From Aquidulcibacter paucihalophilus (GTDB taxonomy: Bacteria; Pseudomonadota; Alphaproteobacteria; Caulobacterales; Caulobacteraceae): DNA of 64,000 nt. Every line of letters begins with the position of its first letter. Position 1 is the first letter of the stretch. Both the position numbers and the translations under genes were made by a program. The DNA lies in assembly GCA_030285985.1 (NCBI GenBank), contig CP127384.1, positions 744,001 to 808,000 of the forward strand, read 5' to 3'. The notes under the pieces were generated by a model that worked only from the letters and a program-made list of their open reading frames with translations, was not told where the DNA came from and made no database searches. This document shows, piece by piece, positions 1-8,692 of the stretch.

Positions 1-1094
1 AGGACCCGGACCTCGGCCTCGGCCGCCGTTTCCGTCGCCGGGTCCGCCCAGTCCGGCCGGACTGGCAGTCGATAGTCCGGGCGATCGGAATCCTTCACCA
101 GACTCCACGGATCGGCCGGGACTGTCCCGTCCATCGCATTGCCCTCGAACCAGGCGCGGGCCAGCGGGTTGGATTCCTCGAATGCCCACCGGCCGGCGGA
201 GTCCGGCCCGGGGATGTAGGCATTGCCGATGAAGGCATAGGCGGACCGGCTCTCGGTGTCGGCGTTGTAGCCCGCATGGCCGCCGCTCCAGTCGTAGAAG
301 ACGTTGGACCGGAACTCGAAACGCGGGCCGTCCGGGTCGACCGCGGGCGGATTGTAGTTGCCCGGACGCGGCATCCGCGCCCGGTGCGCCGCCCACAGAT
401 TATGGTGGAAGGTCATGCGCGCGCCGTGACCGCCGCGCACCAGCGAGCCGTAGCCGTGCTCGCCCTTGGCGTGGCCGGAGGCGTTGAGTGATTCCGCGAT
501 CAGCGACCACTGCACCGTCACGTCATAGATGCCGCGCTCGGGCGGGCTGTAGCGGCTGCCGACCGAGAGGGTCTCGTCGACCGACCAGGAGGCGGAGATA
601 TGGTCGAGGATGATCCGCCGGCCGCGTTCGATAGAGACGGCGTCAGCCTCCGCTCCGCTTTCGTCACCGAGGCGCGATCGCAGGTGACGGACGACCACAT
701 CGTCGGCCGCGATGACCAGGGGATGATCGCGCAGGGTGATGCCGCCGCCGGGCGCGGTCTGGCCCGCGATCGTGATCCGCCCGCGCCGGATCGTCAGGGG
801 AGAGGCCAGCTGGATCACGCCGCCGATGTCGAAGACGATCGTGCGCGGGCCGTCCGCCTCGACCGCCGCGCGCAGGCTGCCCGGCCCCGAGTCGCCCGGA
901 TGGGTGACGCGCAGCACCCGCCCGCCGCGCCCGCCGAGCGCGAAGCGGCCCGCGCCTTCCGCGCCGGGAAAGGCAAGGACTCCGTCGACGACCTGCGCCG
1001 CCGCCGGGTGTGTTTCCAACGACACGCCGATCGCGGTTACGGCGGCAATCGTGGCGACGAGGTGGCGAAGCGGGCTTGCGAAAACACGGATCAT
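1..1094 (-). CDS. Secreted pectate lyase-like protein (PL1 family), C-terminus outside window
   Basis: The reading frame runs from an ATG at 1094 to the left window edge without a stop, giving about 364 residues. An N-terminal hydrophobic segment ending in HPAAAQ looks like a signal peptide. The mature start reads FPGAEGAGRFALGGRGG, a hallmark of family 1 polysaccharide lyases. Later motifs include LDHISASWSVDE and HRARMPRPGNY, which lie in the region holding the catalytic arginine in this family. The enzyme probably cleaves pectate by beta-elimination in the periplasm or outside the cell. It is divergent from a large TonB-dependent receptor across two palindromic operators, consistent with a small pectin-use locus. 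The substrate is inferred from family only. Confidence 0.8.
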   Translation of the reverse strand, partial: MIRVFASPLRHLVATIAAVTAIGVSLETHPAAAQVVDGVLAFPGAEGAGRFALGGRGGRVLRVTHPGDSGPGSLRAAVEADGPRTIVFDIGGVIQLASPLTIRRGRITIAGQTAPGGGITLRDHPLVIAADDVVVRHLRSRLGDESGAEADAVSIERGRRIILDHISASWSVDETLSVGSRYSPPERGIYDVTVQWSLIAESLNASGHAKGEHGYGSLVRGGHGARMTFHHNLWAAHRARMPRPGNYNPPAVDPDGPRFEFRSNVFYDWSGGHAGYNADTESRSAYAFIGNAYIPGPDSAGRWAFEESNPLARAWFEGNAMDGTVPADPWSLVKDSDRPDYRLPVRPDWADPATETAAEAEVRV

Positions 1095-1111
1095 CGGGTT
1101 AGGCTCATGAT

Positions 1112-1125
1112 TGCTACCGGTGTCA
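1112..1125. promoter_or_regulatory. Second, imperfect operator copy
   Basis: TGCTACCGGTGTCA matches the perfect palindrome at 1146-1159 at 12 of 14 positions. The two centres are 34 bp apart. It lies 18 bp upstream of the lyase start codon. It probably binds the same repressor as the downstream copy, although no regulator gene is present in the window. Confidence 0.5.
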
Positions 1126-1145
1126 GGACTTATTCCACGTGAAGA

Positions 1146-1159
1146 TGACACCGGTGTCA
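1146..1159. promoter_or_regulatory. Palindromic operator, LacI-like
   Basis: TGACACCGGTGTCA is a perfect 14-bp palindrome between the divergent lyase and TonB receptor genes. Symmetric sites with a central CG are typical of LacI-family repressors that control sugar-use genes. The position suits shared control of both genes. The regulator itself is not in the window, so the family assignment is inference. Confidence 0.6.
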
Positions 1160-1244
1160 AACGATTGGGCCAAAGACGCCGGGTCGCAAAAACACATAGA
1201 CCGGGGCTACCTCGGCGTTCTGTATGCCCATTGGGAGGGAGCAT

Positions 1245-4235
1245 ATGTTGCAAGCCATTCAGCCGGGGATGACCCGCACTCTTCGTCGTAGCCTGTTCGC
1301 CGGAGCCTCCGGTCTGGCCGTGGCCCTGTCGCTGGGTCTGGGCGTCGGAGCCGCTGCGGCCCAGACCGCGCCGCCGCAGGAAGCAACCGAAATCGATGAG
1401 GTCATTGTCACCGGCTTCCGCGCCAGTCTGACCGCCGGCCTCGACGCCAAGCGGCGCGACGCCAACGTCATCGACGTCATCGTCGCCGAGGACATCGCCG
1501 ACTTCCCCGACCTGAACCTGGCCGAGTCGATCCAGCGCGTTCCGGGGGTCGCCATTGACCGTGACGCCGGCGAGGGCCGTTCGATCACCGTGCGCGGCCT
1601 CGGCTCCGACTTCACCCGCACCCGCATCAACGGCATGGAGGCCCAGGCCACTGCCGGCGGCACCGACTCGTCGGGCGGTGCCAACCGCGGTCGCGGCTTC
1701 GACTTCAACGTCTTCGCCTCCGAGCTTTTCAGCCGCATCACGGTCCGCAAGACCGCCGCCGCCGAGACCGAAGAGGGCTCGCTGGGCGCCACGGTCGACC
1801 TGCAGGCGACCCGCCCGTTTGACTACGACGGCTTCACGATGGCCGCCTCGGTGCAGGGTGGCTACAACGATCTGTCGGAGTCCTGGAGCCCGCGTGCGGC
1901 CTTCCTGATCAGCGACCGGTTCGGTGAAAACGACCAGTTCGGTGCCCTCGTTTCGGTGGCCTACAGCGAGCGTGACTCGCTTGAAGAAGGCTTCAGCTCC
2001 GTGCGTTGGGCTCCGGCCGCGGCACCCGGTGCCACCAACAGCGGCGGCTTCTGCTCTCCGGTCGGTGTCGCGCCCCAGAACCCCGCCAACAGCGGATCGA
2101 CGGGAGCCTCCGCGGCCAACTGCGCCACCGGCGTCCTGCGCCCGGCCAACACCGCCGGCAACATTGCCGCCTACAACACGGCCAACCAGGCCAATGTCTT
2201 CATTCCGCGCCTGCCGCGCTATGGCCGCCTGAGCCATACCCAGGAACGTCTCGGCGTGACCGGTGCGTTCCAGTGGCGCCCCGCGGACAGCACCACGATC
2301 TCGGTCGATGTCCTGTATTCCAAGCTCGACGCGACCCGGCAGGAGGACTTCCTTGAGGCCCTGTCGTTCAGCCGTAACGCGGCGGCCGGCGGCCAGACCC
2401 AGGTCCACGTCCGCGAGGCCGTGGTCGAGAACAACATGCTGGTCTACGGCCTGTTCGACAACGTCGACGTCCGGTCGGAGAGCCGCTTCGACGTCCTGTC
2501 GACCGAGTTCCTGCAGTGGAGCCTGACGGCCGAGCATGACTTCAGCGACCGCTTGCGCGGCAGCTATTACTACGGTCGTGCGGAGTCGAATTTCGACAAC
2601 CCGATCCAGACCACGGTGACGCTCGATCGCTCGAACATCGCCGGCTATTCCTGGGACTTCCGCGGCAACCCCGACACCCCGGTGATCAACTACGGCTTCG
2701 ACGTCACCAGCCCGGCCGGCTGGGAATGGCGCCCGTCGACCGCCGGCGTGCCGCGGTCGGAAATCCGCCTGCGTCCGAACGGCGTGGACACGCTGTTTGA
2801 GTCCCTCCAGGCAGACATGGAGTACGACGCCCAAGACTGGCTGACGATCAAGTTCGGCATCAACTGGAAGAGCTATGAATCCAGCTCGTTCGACATGCGC
2901 CGTACGGACGAGACGGTGGTCCCGGTGCTGCCGGGCGGCACGACCGTGGCGAACATCACGAACTTGCTGACCGGGTTCGGGGTCAATCTGGTTCCGGGCG
3001 GGACATCCACCAGCTGGCTGCGCCCCGACCTCGACGCCATCGCCTCGCTGTTCAACATCTATTGCAACTGCGACACCGGCGTTCCCGGCGGCGACTTCCG
3101 TCTGACCAGCATCACCAACGGCAACGCCCGCGGCGGCAACCGCACCATCCAGGAAGAAGATTTCGCCGCCTATCTCCAGGCCGACTTCAACACCATGCTC
3201 TGGGACATGCCCTTCCGCGGCAACGTCGGCGTCCGTCAGGTCCAGACCGTGCTCAATGCCGAGGGCTACAGCTCGACCGGCGGCGGCACCCGGGTAACGG
3301 GTGAAAATGAGTATATGGACACCCTGCCGTCCATGAACCTGTCGCTGGAGCCGGTCGAGGACCTGATCGTCCGCTTCGGCGTCGCCAAGGTCATGGCGCG
3401 GCCGCAGATCGGCAATACCCTGGCCGGCACCAACTATCTGGTCCCGACGACCTCGCTGGCGGCGACCGGTCCGAACTTCACCGCCACGATCGGCAATGTG
3501 AAGCTCGAGCCCTTCCGGGCCACAACCTACGACCTCAGCGTCGAATGGTATTTCGCCCCGGAAAGCCTGCTGTCCTTCGCCTATTTCTACAAGGACATCG
3601 ACAGCTACATCCAGATCCTGCGCCAGGACCTGCCCTATGCCAGCCTGACGACGCTGAACCCCTCGGCCTTCGATCCCGCGTTCTGCACCGGCGCCTGTTC
3701 GGCCAGCACCGTCTTCCAGCTGACCGCTGCGGTGAACACCGAGGGCGGGCCGCTGAAGGGCTTCGAGATCAGCTACCAGCAGCCCTTCCGCTTCCTGCCG
3801 GGTCCGCTGTCGAACCTCGGCGTCCAGCTGAACTACACACACGTCGAGTCCGAGATCGACTACTGCGCCAACGCCCTGTGCACGGTGTTCCAGACCGAGG
3901 ACCTGATCAACCTGTCGCCGGCCTCCTGGAACGCCACCCTGTACTACGAAGACGACGCCTTCTCGGCCCGCGTCTCCGCCGCCTCGCGTGACGGCTACAT
4001 CCAGAACGTCCCGGGCCGGAACGGCAATGCGATCGAAGGCAAGATGGAGACGCTCAACATCGACGCCTCTGCTTCCTGGCAGGTCAGCGAGCAGGTCGAG
4101 CTGACCCTCGAAGCCCTGAACCTGACCGACGAGGAGAACCACCAGTTCGTCGGCGACGGCCTCGATCGCGAAAGCACCTCCGTCTTCCACCACACCGGCC
4201 GGCAGTATTTCGTCGGTGCCCGCTACCGCTTCTGA
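1245..4235 (+). CDS. TonB-dependent receptor, Caulobacter/Xanthomonas carbohydrate type
   Basis: This 996-residue outer-membrane transporter has a signal peptide ending near AAAAQ, a TonB box and plug start reading IDEVIVTGFRASL, a plug motif around LAESIQRVPGVAIDRD, and a beta-barrel ending in YFVGARYRF with the terminal Phe used for barrel insertion. A GGGAGG ribosome site at 1232-1237 sits just before the ATG at 1245. An ATG at 1224 lies upstream of that site and is therefore unlikely. It imports large ligands using TonB and proton-motive force. The divergent pectate lyase and shared operators suggest oligogalacturonides as ligand, which is inference. Confidence 0.9.
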   Translation: MLQAIQPGMTRTLRRSLFAGASGLAVALSLGLGVGAAAAQTAPPQEATEIDEVIVTGFRASLTAGLDAKRRDANVIDVIVAEDIADFPDLNLAESIQRVPGVAIDRDAGEGRSITVRGLGSDFTRTRINGMEAQATAGGTDSSGGANRGRGFDFNVFASELFSRITVRKTAAAETEEGSLGATVDLQATRPFDYDGFTMAASVQGGYNDLSESWSPRAAFLISDRFGENDQFGALVSVAYSERDSLEEGFSSVRWAPAAAPGATNSGGFCSPVGVAPQNPANSGSTGASAANCATGVLRPANTAGNIAAYNTANQANVFIPRLPRYGRLSHTQERLGVTGAFQWRPADSTTISVDVLYSKLDATRQEDFLEALSFSRNAAAGGQTQVHVREAVVENNMLVYGLFDNVDVRSESRFDVLSTEFLQWSLTAEHDFSDRLRGSYYYGRAESNFDNPIQTTVTLDRSNIAGYSWDFRGNPDTPVINYGFDVTSPAGWEWRPSTAGVPRSEIRLRPNGVDTLFESLQADMEYDAQDWLTIKFGINWKSYESSSFDMRRTDETVVPVLPGGTTVANITNLLTGFGVNLVPGGTSTSWLRPDLDAIASLFNIYCNCDTGVPGGDFRLTSITNGNARGGNRTIQEEDFAAYLQADFNTMLWDMPFRGNVGVRQVQTVLNAEGYSSTGGGTRVTGENEYMDTLPSMNLSLEPVEDLIVRFGVAKVMARPQIGNTLAGTNYLVPTTSLAATGPNFTATIGNVKLEPFRATTYDLSVEWYFAPESLLSFAYFYKDIDSYIQILRQDLPYASLTTLNPSAFDPAFCTGACSASTVFQLTAAVNTEGGPLKGFEISYQQPFRFLPGPLSNLGVQLNYTHVESEIDYCANALCTVFQTEDLINLSPASWNATLYYEDDAFSARVSAASRDGYIQNVPGRNGNAIEGKMETLNIDASASWQVSEQVELTLEALNLTDEENHQFVGDGLDRESTSVFHHTGRQYFVGARYRF

Positions 4236-4258
4236 TCTCTCCTGATCAAGGCGACTTC

Positions 4259-4297
4259 AACGCCGCCGGTTCTCGGGAACCGGCGGCGTTTTCTTTT
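4259..4297 (+). terminator. Rho-independent terminator after the TonB receptor
   Basis: A perfect 14-bp stem (4259-4272 with 4277-4290) with a TCGG loop is followed by TTTCTTTT. It lies 23 bp after the receptor stop and just before the convergent homoserine dehydrogenase stop, so it may also act on that strand. Confidence 0.9.
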
Positions 4298-4298
4298 G

Positions 4299-5534
4299 TC
4301 AGGCGTGGTGCCCGGCGAGGTCCGTCAGGTCGGCCCAGACGCTCTCGGCTGTCGGGGTCCGACCGGCGCCCCGACCCCGCGCGGTGAAGACCCGGCCGTC
4401 TTCGGTGGTGACACGCAGGGCGTTCCATTCGTCCTCGAGGTCGGCGAACAGCGGATCGCCGTCGACGCCGCGAAGGGTGACAGCGATCTCGCCCGTGCGG
4501 ACATCCAGTCGCGACAGTTGCCGCACCCTGCCCGGCGGAAGCGTCACATCGGGGCCGAGCGTGTCCCGGGCGATGCCCCCGACCGCCAGTCCTTCCTGCA
4601 GCGCCTCGTGACCGAGGATGGCCAGCTTGGCGGCGGCGTCGAGGCCCGTCAGGTCGGCCGACGGGTCCGCCTCGGCGAAGCCGGCCGCGCCAGCCGCCGC
4701 CAGCGCCTGCCCGAACGGCCGGCCCTCGGCGAGGCGGTTGAGAATGAAGTTGCACGTGCCGTTGAGCACCGCCTCGATCCGCACCACCGCGCCATGATCA
4801 CGGGCCCGACGGACCGTCTCGATCAGCGGCGCGCCGCCGCCGACGCTGGCGGAATAGAGCAGACGCGCCTCACCTGCCGCGGCCAGCGCGAGGAGGGCTG
4901 GCAGGTCTGCGCCGACCGCCTGTTTGTTGGCGCTGACCACATCGACCCCCCGCGCCAGCGCTGCCCGGATCAGGGCCAGGCCGGTGGAGGCGTCCGAGAT
5001 CGCCTCGACGAGGACATCCGGCTCACGCGCCAGCAGGGCGGCCGGGTCTGACACCGCCAGGCCGGCGGGGATGTCGGTCTCGCGGGCCTTGTCCGGGTCG
5101 CGCACGAGGACGCCGACCACCTCGAACCGCCGATCGGTCAGCAGGCGCGGCAGCACGCCGCCGCCGACCACGCCGCATCCGGCCAGCGCCACGCGCAGCA
5201 CACTCTCCGGCCCGGACCGCGCACGGCCGGGCATCGCCTCGGGGCCGGCGACGAGGGTGACCCCGGCCCCGAGAACGGCTTCGCCGGGCGTGGGCCGATT
5301 GGCCACGACGCCGATCGCGTCCAGGGCGCGAGACAGATGAAGGCCGGTCTCCGGACCGCCGCAGGCGACGGCGACGACCCTGCGGCCGCGACGGACTTCC
5401 CGATAGACGGCCGACGCCGCCTCGACCGGGTCCGAGCCGTCGAGCTGGAGGAGCGCGACGGGTTCGTCCGTGTACGAAACTGCGGACTGAACCGCTGGCG
5501 GTTGGATGGACAGGGGGAGGGGCTGGGCGGTCAT
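4299..5534 (-). CDS. hom: Homoserine dehydrogenase, no ACT domain evident
   Basis: This enzyme reduces aspartate semialdehyde to homoserine. The Rossmann motif LAGCGVVGGG is near residues 118-127. Downstream are SANKQAV, NGTCNFILNRL and EADPSADLTGLDAAAKLAI, all homoserine dehydrogenase signatures. About 110 residues precede the NAD domain (including RRGRRVVAVACGG), which stand-alone enzymes lack; this may be a remnant of a fused domain. I see no C-terminal ACT domain, so threonine feedback is probably absent. The ATG at 5534 follows a GAGGGGAG ribosome site, whereas a GTG at 5549 does not. It is the last gene of the metX-metB-hom operon behind a SAM riboswitch. Confidence 0.88.
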   Translation of the reverse strand: MTAQPLPLSIQPPAVQSAVSYTDEPVALLQLDGSDPVEAASAVYREVRRGRRVVAVACGGPETGLHLSRALDAIGVVANRPTPGEAVLGAGVTLVAGPEAMPGRARSGPESVLRVALAGCGVVGGGVLPRLLTDRRFEVVGVLVRDPDKARETDIPAGLAVSDPAALLAREPDVLVEAISDASTGLALIRAALARGVDVVSANKQAVGADLPALLALAAAGEARLLYSASVGGGAPLIETVRRARDHGAVVRIEAVLNGTCNFILNRLAEGRPFGQALAAAGAAGFAEADPSADLTGLDAAAKLAILGHEALQEGLAVGGIARDTLGPDVTLPPGRVRQLSRLDVRTGEIAVTLRGVDGDPLFADLEDEWNALRVTTEDGRVFTARGRGAGRTPTAESVWADLTDLAGHHA

Positions 5535-5545
5535 GATGGCTCCCC

Positions 5546-6730
5546 TCACGCGGCTTCAGCGGCGAGCGTAAGCGCCACAGTGCCCAGTGCCGTCGACAGA
5601 TCGGCCAGCAGGTCATCGGCGTGTTCAAGGCCGATGGACAGGCGCAGCAGGCCATCGGTGATCCCGGCCGTGCGCCGCGCCTCGGGCGTCATGGCGGCAT
5701 GGGTCATCAGGGCCGGGTGGGCGATCAGGCTTTCGACGCCGCCCAGGGACTCGGCCAGGGTGAAGACCTCGAGCTGATCGACGAACGCCCGCACGGCCGC
5801 GATGTCGTGCAGTTCGAAACTGAGCATGGCCCCGAAGCCGGCCTGCTGCCGCGCGGCGACGGCATGGCCCGGATGCGAGGCCAGGCCCGGATAGTGGACC
5901 ACGCGGACCGCCGGCTGGGCGGCCAGCCATTCGGCGACCCGCTGCGCCGTCGCCTGCTGCCGCTCGATGCGGGCGAACAGGGTGCGGACGCCGCGCAGGG
6001 TCAGATACGCATCGAAGGGCGAGCCGGTGACGCCGAGGCAGTTGGCCCACCAGGTCAGCTGCTGGAGATCGGCGGGATCCTTCGCCACCACGCAGCCGCC
6101 GACCACGTCGGAATGGCCATTGATGTATTTGGTCGTCGAATGGATCACCAGGTCGGCGCCGAGCGCGAGCGGCTGCTGCAGGGCCGGCGACAGGAAGGTG
6201 TTGTCCACCGCCGCCTTGCAGCCGACGGCATGGGCGCGGGCACAGATGTCGGCAACGTCCACCACCCGCATCAGCGGATTGGACGGCGTCTCGATCAGGA
6301 TCAGTTTCGGCTTCAGGGCGAGGGCCGCGTCCAGGGCCGCGCGATCGTTCTGGTCGACGAACTGCACGTCGAAATGTCCGCGCTTCGCCCGGGCGCACAG
6401 CAGGCGATGGGTGCCGCCGTACAGGTCGTGCGGGGCGATCAGCAGATCACCGGGCTCGAGCGAGACCAGGGCCAGATCGACCGCGGCCATGCCGGTCGCG
6501 GTGACCACCGCGCCGCAGCCGCCTTCGAGTTTGGCGAGGGTCTCGCCCAGCACATCGCGGGTCGGATTGCCCGAGCGCGTGTAGTCGTAGCGCCGCTTCC
6601 CCTCCGGGCCGTCGAAACTGTAGTTCGAGGACAGATAGAGCGGCGGCATCACCGCGCCGTGCGCCGGGTCGCTGTTCACGCCGTGACGGGCGGCGGTCGT
6701 ACAGGGATGGGCTTGGGCGGGGGCGGTCAT
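5546..6730 (-). CDS. metB: Cystathionine gamma-synthase / O-acylhomoserine sulfhydrylase family
   Basis: This 394-residue PLP enzyme of the Cys/Met metabolism fold carries the lysine motif HSTTKYINGHSDVVGG, the phosphate-binding TGMAAVD region and the substrate motif LAESLGGVESLIAHP. It replaces the acyl group of O-acylhomoserine with cysteine to form cystathionine, or possibly with sulfide. Sequence reading alone does not separate MetB from MetZ-type enzymes. Its start overlaps the metX stop by ATGA, showing translational coupling, and the hom start follows closely. The SAM riboswitch ahead of metX should control all three genes. Confidence 0.88.
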   Translation of the reverse strand: MTAPAQAHPCTTAARHGVNSDPAHGAVMPPLYLSSNYSFDGPEGKRRYDYTRSGNPTRDVLGETLAKLEGGCGAVVTATGMAAVDLALVSLEPGDLLIAPHDLYGGTHRLLCARAKRGHFDVQFVDQNDRAALDAALALKPKLILIETPSNPLMRVVDVADICARAHAVGCKAAVDNTFLSPALQQPLALGADLVIHSTTKYINGHSDVVGGCVVAKDPADLQQLTWWANCLGVTGSPFDAYLTLRGVRTLFARIERQQATAQRVAEWLAAQPAVRVVHYPGLASHPGHAVAARQQAGFGAMLSFELHDIAAVRAFVDQLEVFTLAESLGGVESLIAHPALMTHAAMTPEARRTAGITDGLLRLSIGLEHADDLLADLSTALGTVALTLAAEAA

Positions 6731-7713
6731 GCGGCGATCTCGCTGGGCTGGAGGGCGGTCAGGGGATTGAGGACGTCGTGCAGGACGCGGCCGATCAGCT
6801 CGCGCTCCTTCAGGAAGGCGTCGTGGCCGAAGATGGAGGGGGCCTCGATCAGGCGGCGCAGGTTCGGCGCGCGGTCGGCCAGTTCGCGGCTGTCCGCGAT
6901 CGGCACCAGGGTGTCGGAGCTGAAGCCGACCACCGTCAGGGGGCAGCGCACGGCGCGCGGATCGATGCTGTGCCGGTCCAGCGAGTCCGACAGGCTGATC
7001 CAGCGATCAGCGCTGGTGGCGCTGGCGTAGGCTGCGCCCTTGGCGATCAGGTAGTCGCAGACCGGGAAGGGCTCGCCGGCCCCGACGGGCGGCGCTTGGC
7101 TGAAGCGCAGGTCGAACTCGTCGGCCGTGCGATAGGTGGTCATGGCCAGTTGGCGGGCGAGGGCGATCCCCTCTGCCTCACGACCGCAGTCGCGTGCGAA
7201 GGCCAGCAAGCGGCGCTGCACCCCGCGCACGGCGGTGGCCGACGGATGGGCGCGGTGGGCGGCGGAGATGACGGCCAGCGCGCCGATCCGCTCGGGGAAA
7301 AGCGCCGCGAAGGCCAGCCCGATGCAGCCGCCGTAGGAGGCACCGACGAAGGCGTCGATGCGCCGCGCGCCGAGCGCGTCGAGCAGCAGGGCCAGCAGGC
7401 GCGCTTGGTCGGCGGTGGTGATGGTGACGCCCGCTGCGTCCCGGCCGGGCAGCAGGTCGAAGGCGAGGACGCGCAGGCGGTTCAGGTCGACCGGCCCGCC
7501 GGCCTTGACCACCGAGGGCCACCAGCGTGTCGCGAACCGGCCGCTGGAGATGCCGCCGGCGACCACCACGAGCGGCGCATGATCGGGGCCGGCGAGGCGG
7601 CCGACCACCTCGGTTGCGCTCAGGCGCTGGCCGGACTCCAGCCGGAAGTCGTCGGGAATGGGCGCGCGGATGTCGCGTCCGGCGGTCTCTTCAGGGGTAT
7701 CGATGGACGCCAC
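6727..7713 (-). CDS. metX: Homoserine O-acyltransferase, MetX family
   Basis: This alpha/beta-hydrolase-fold protein has the nucleophile elbow GASYGG and a candidate acid (SSDTLVP) and histidine (FGHDAF) of the catalytic triad. MetX proteins acylate homoserine using acetyl- or succinyl-CoA; which one applies here cannot be told by eye. At 328 residues it is shorter than the usual roughly 370. Translation starts at a GTG (7713) preceded by GCGGAGCGG. That GTG lies inside a predicted stem, and a SAM-I riboswitch is about 100 nt upstream. As first gene of metX-metB-hom it is the likely control point for methionine synthesis. Confidence 0.85.
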   Translation of the reverse strand: MASIDTPEETAGRDIRAPIPDDFRLESGQRLSATEVVGRLAGPDHAPLVVVAGGISSGRFATRWWPSVVKAGGPVDLNRLRVLAFDLLPGRDAAGVTITTADQARLLALLLDALGARRIDAFVGASYGGCIGLAFAALFPERIGALAVISAAHRAHPSATAVRGVQRRLLAFARDCGREAEGIALARQLAMTTYRTADEFDLRFSQAPPVGAGEPFPVCDYLIAKGAAYASATSADRWISLSDSLDRHSIDPRAVRCPLTVVGFSSDTLVPIADSRELADRAPNLRRLIEAPSIFGHDAFLKERELIGRVLHDVLNPLTALQPSEIAA

Positions 7714-7747
7714 GGTCCGCTCCGCTTTCGCTCAGCGAAACCGGTGG
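7710..7747 (-). promoter_or_regulatory. Start-sequestering hairpin, riboswitch expression platform
   Basis: On the minus strand ACCGGTGG's partner segment at 7740-7747 pairs with 7710-7716, which contains the metX GTG, leaving one bulged C. Inside it TTTCGC and GCGAAA form a second short hairpin. The ribosome site GCGGAG lies within the enclosed region. This suggests SAM blocks translation, not transcription. The structure was drawn by eye and has not been folded computationally. Confidence 0.55.
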
Positions 7748-7816
7748 GGCGAACCAATTCGTGCGTGACAGACCCGTGAAGTCAGCCGGTCCCCGGACGT
7801 AGGGGTGCCGTCGCTT

Positions 7817-7938
7817 CACTCATCTCTCGCGGCTTCCGGGGAGGCCTCGCAGGAGTTGGCACCATCTCCGGGACTGGGAAGTCCCGGAAGGTTGCCCCGG
7901 CATCAAAGGGCCTATCCCTCCGCCGGTCTTGATGAGTG
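7817..7938 (-). promoter_or_regulatory. SAM-I (S-box) riboswitch
   Basis: Read on the minus strand, the RNA opens with CACTCATC and closes with GATGAGTG, forming P1 (7931-7938 with 7817-7824). Inside come the S-box core segments GGCGGAGGGA, GGCCCTTTGATGCCGGGGCAACC's first part, a GGGACT-AGTCCC hairpin (P3) and GGTGCCAACTCC, in consensus order. It lies 104 nt upstream of metX, so its ligand should be S-adenosylmethionine, lowering metX-metB-hom expression when SAM is plentiful. Confidence 0.93.
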
Positions 7939-8100
7939 CCCTTACGGTGGCGAACACTTTCTGTGGCGTCAATCCCCTTTTGTTGCGGTGCGAAACGGGA
8001 GGGGTTCTGCCGTCGCTCCGGCCCCTGTGACGCGTTTGGCGCTTGTCGGCGGACGATGACATAGCCATAGGGGTGTTGGGGTTATTGCGGAGATCCGGAA

Positions 8101-8670
8101 TTGTTTTGCCACGTCGCGCCGCGTCCCCGGAACGCCGAAGCGACCCGCGCCGCCATTCTGGCCGCGGCGCGCGAGCGCTTCGCGCGCGAGAGCTATGACG
8201 ACGTCGGCATGCGTGACATCGCCGGGGACGTGGGCGTCGATGCCGCCCTGGTGTCCCGGTATTTCGGCTCCAAGGAAGACCTGTTCCTCAAGGTGCTCGA
8301 CCACTGCGGGGATGGCCCGGACCTGATGGACGGGGATCGCGCCACCTTCGGCGACCGCGTGGCACGCCAGGCCATCTTCGGCAGCGAACATGATGGCCAG
8401 CTGGAGCACCTCCTGGTGCTCCTGCGCTCCATCGGTTCAGCCAAGGCCAGCGAACTGGTCCGGCGCACGGCGGATGAAAGTTTCTTCGGCCCGTTCGAGG
8501 ACTGGATCGGCGGACCCGATGCTGCCGTCCGCGCCCGTCTGGCGGCCGCCTTCATCATGGGTATGGAGGTCAGCCGCGAGATGACGGGGGGACAGACGCT
8601 GACACCCGCACAGTGTGAAGCGATGCACGCGCGAATGGCGGTCATCCTTCAGGACATCATTGACGGCTGA
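8101..8670 (+). CDS. TetR-family transcriptional regulator
   Basis: The 189-residue protein begins with a TetR DNA-binding domain (about residues 10-60): ATRAAILAAARERFARE, then the helix-turn-helix around MRDIAGDVGVDAALVSRYF and GSKEDLF. The C-terminal ligand domain is unassigned. The frame opens with TTG at 8101 behind GGAG, and no in-frame ATG precedes the conserved region. It is divergent from the methionine operon and convergent with a thioesterase. Its target and ligand are unknown. Confidence 0.85.
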   Translation: MFCHVAPRPRNAEATRAAILAAARERFARESYDDVGMRDIAGDVGVDAALVSRYFGSKEDLFLKVLDHCGDGPDLMDGDRATFGDRVARQAIFGSEHDGQLEHLLVLLRSIGSAKASELVRRTADESFFGPFEDWIGGPDAAVRARLAAAFIMGMEVSREMTGGQTLTPAQCEAMHARMAVILQDIIDG

Positions 8671-8692
8671 CGCCGGCTTCGGCGGCCGGGGT

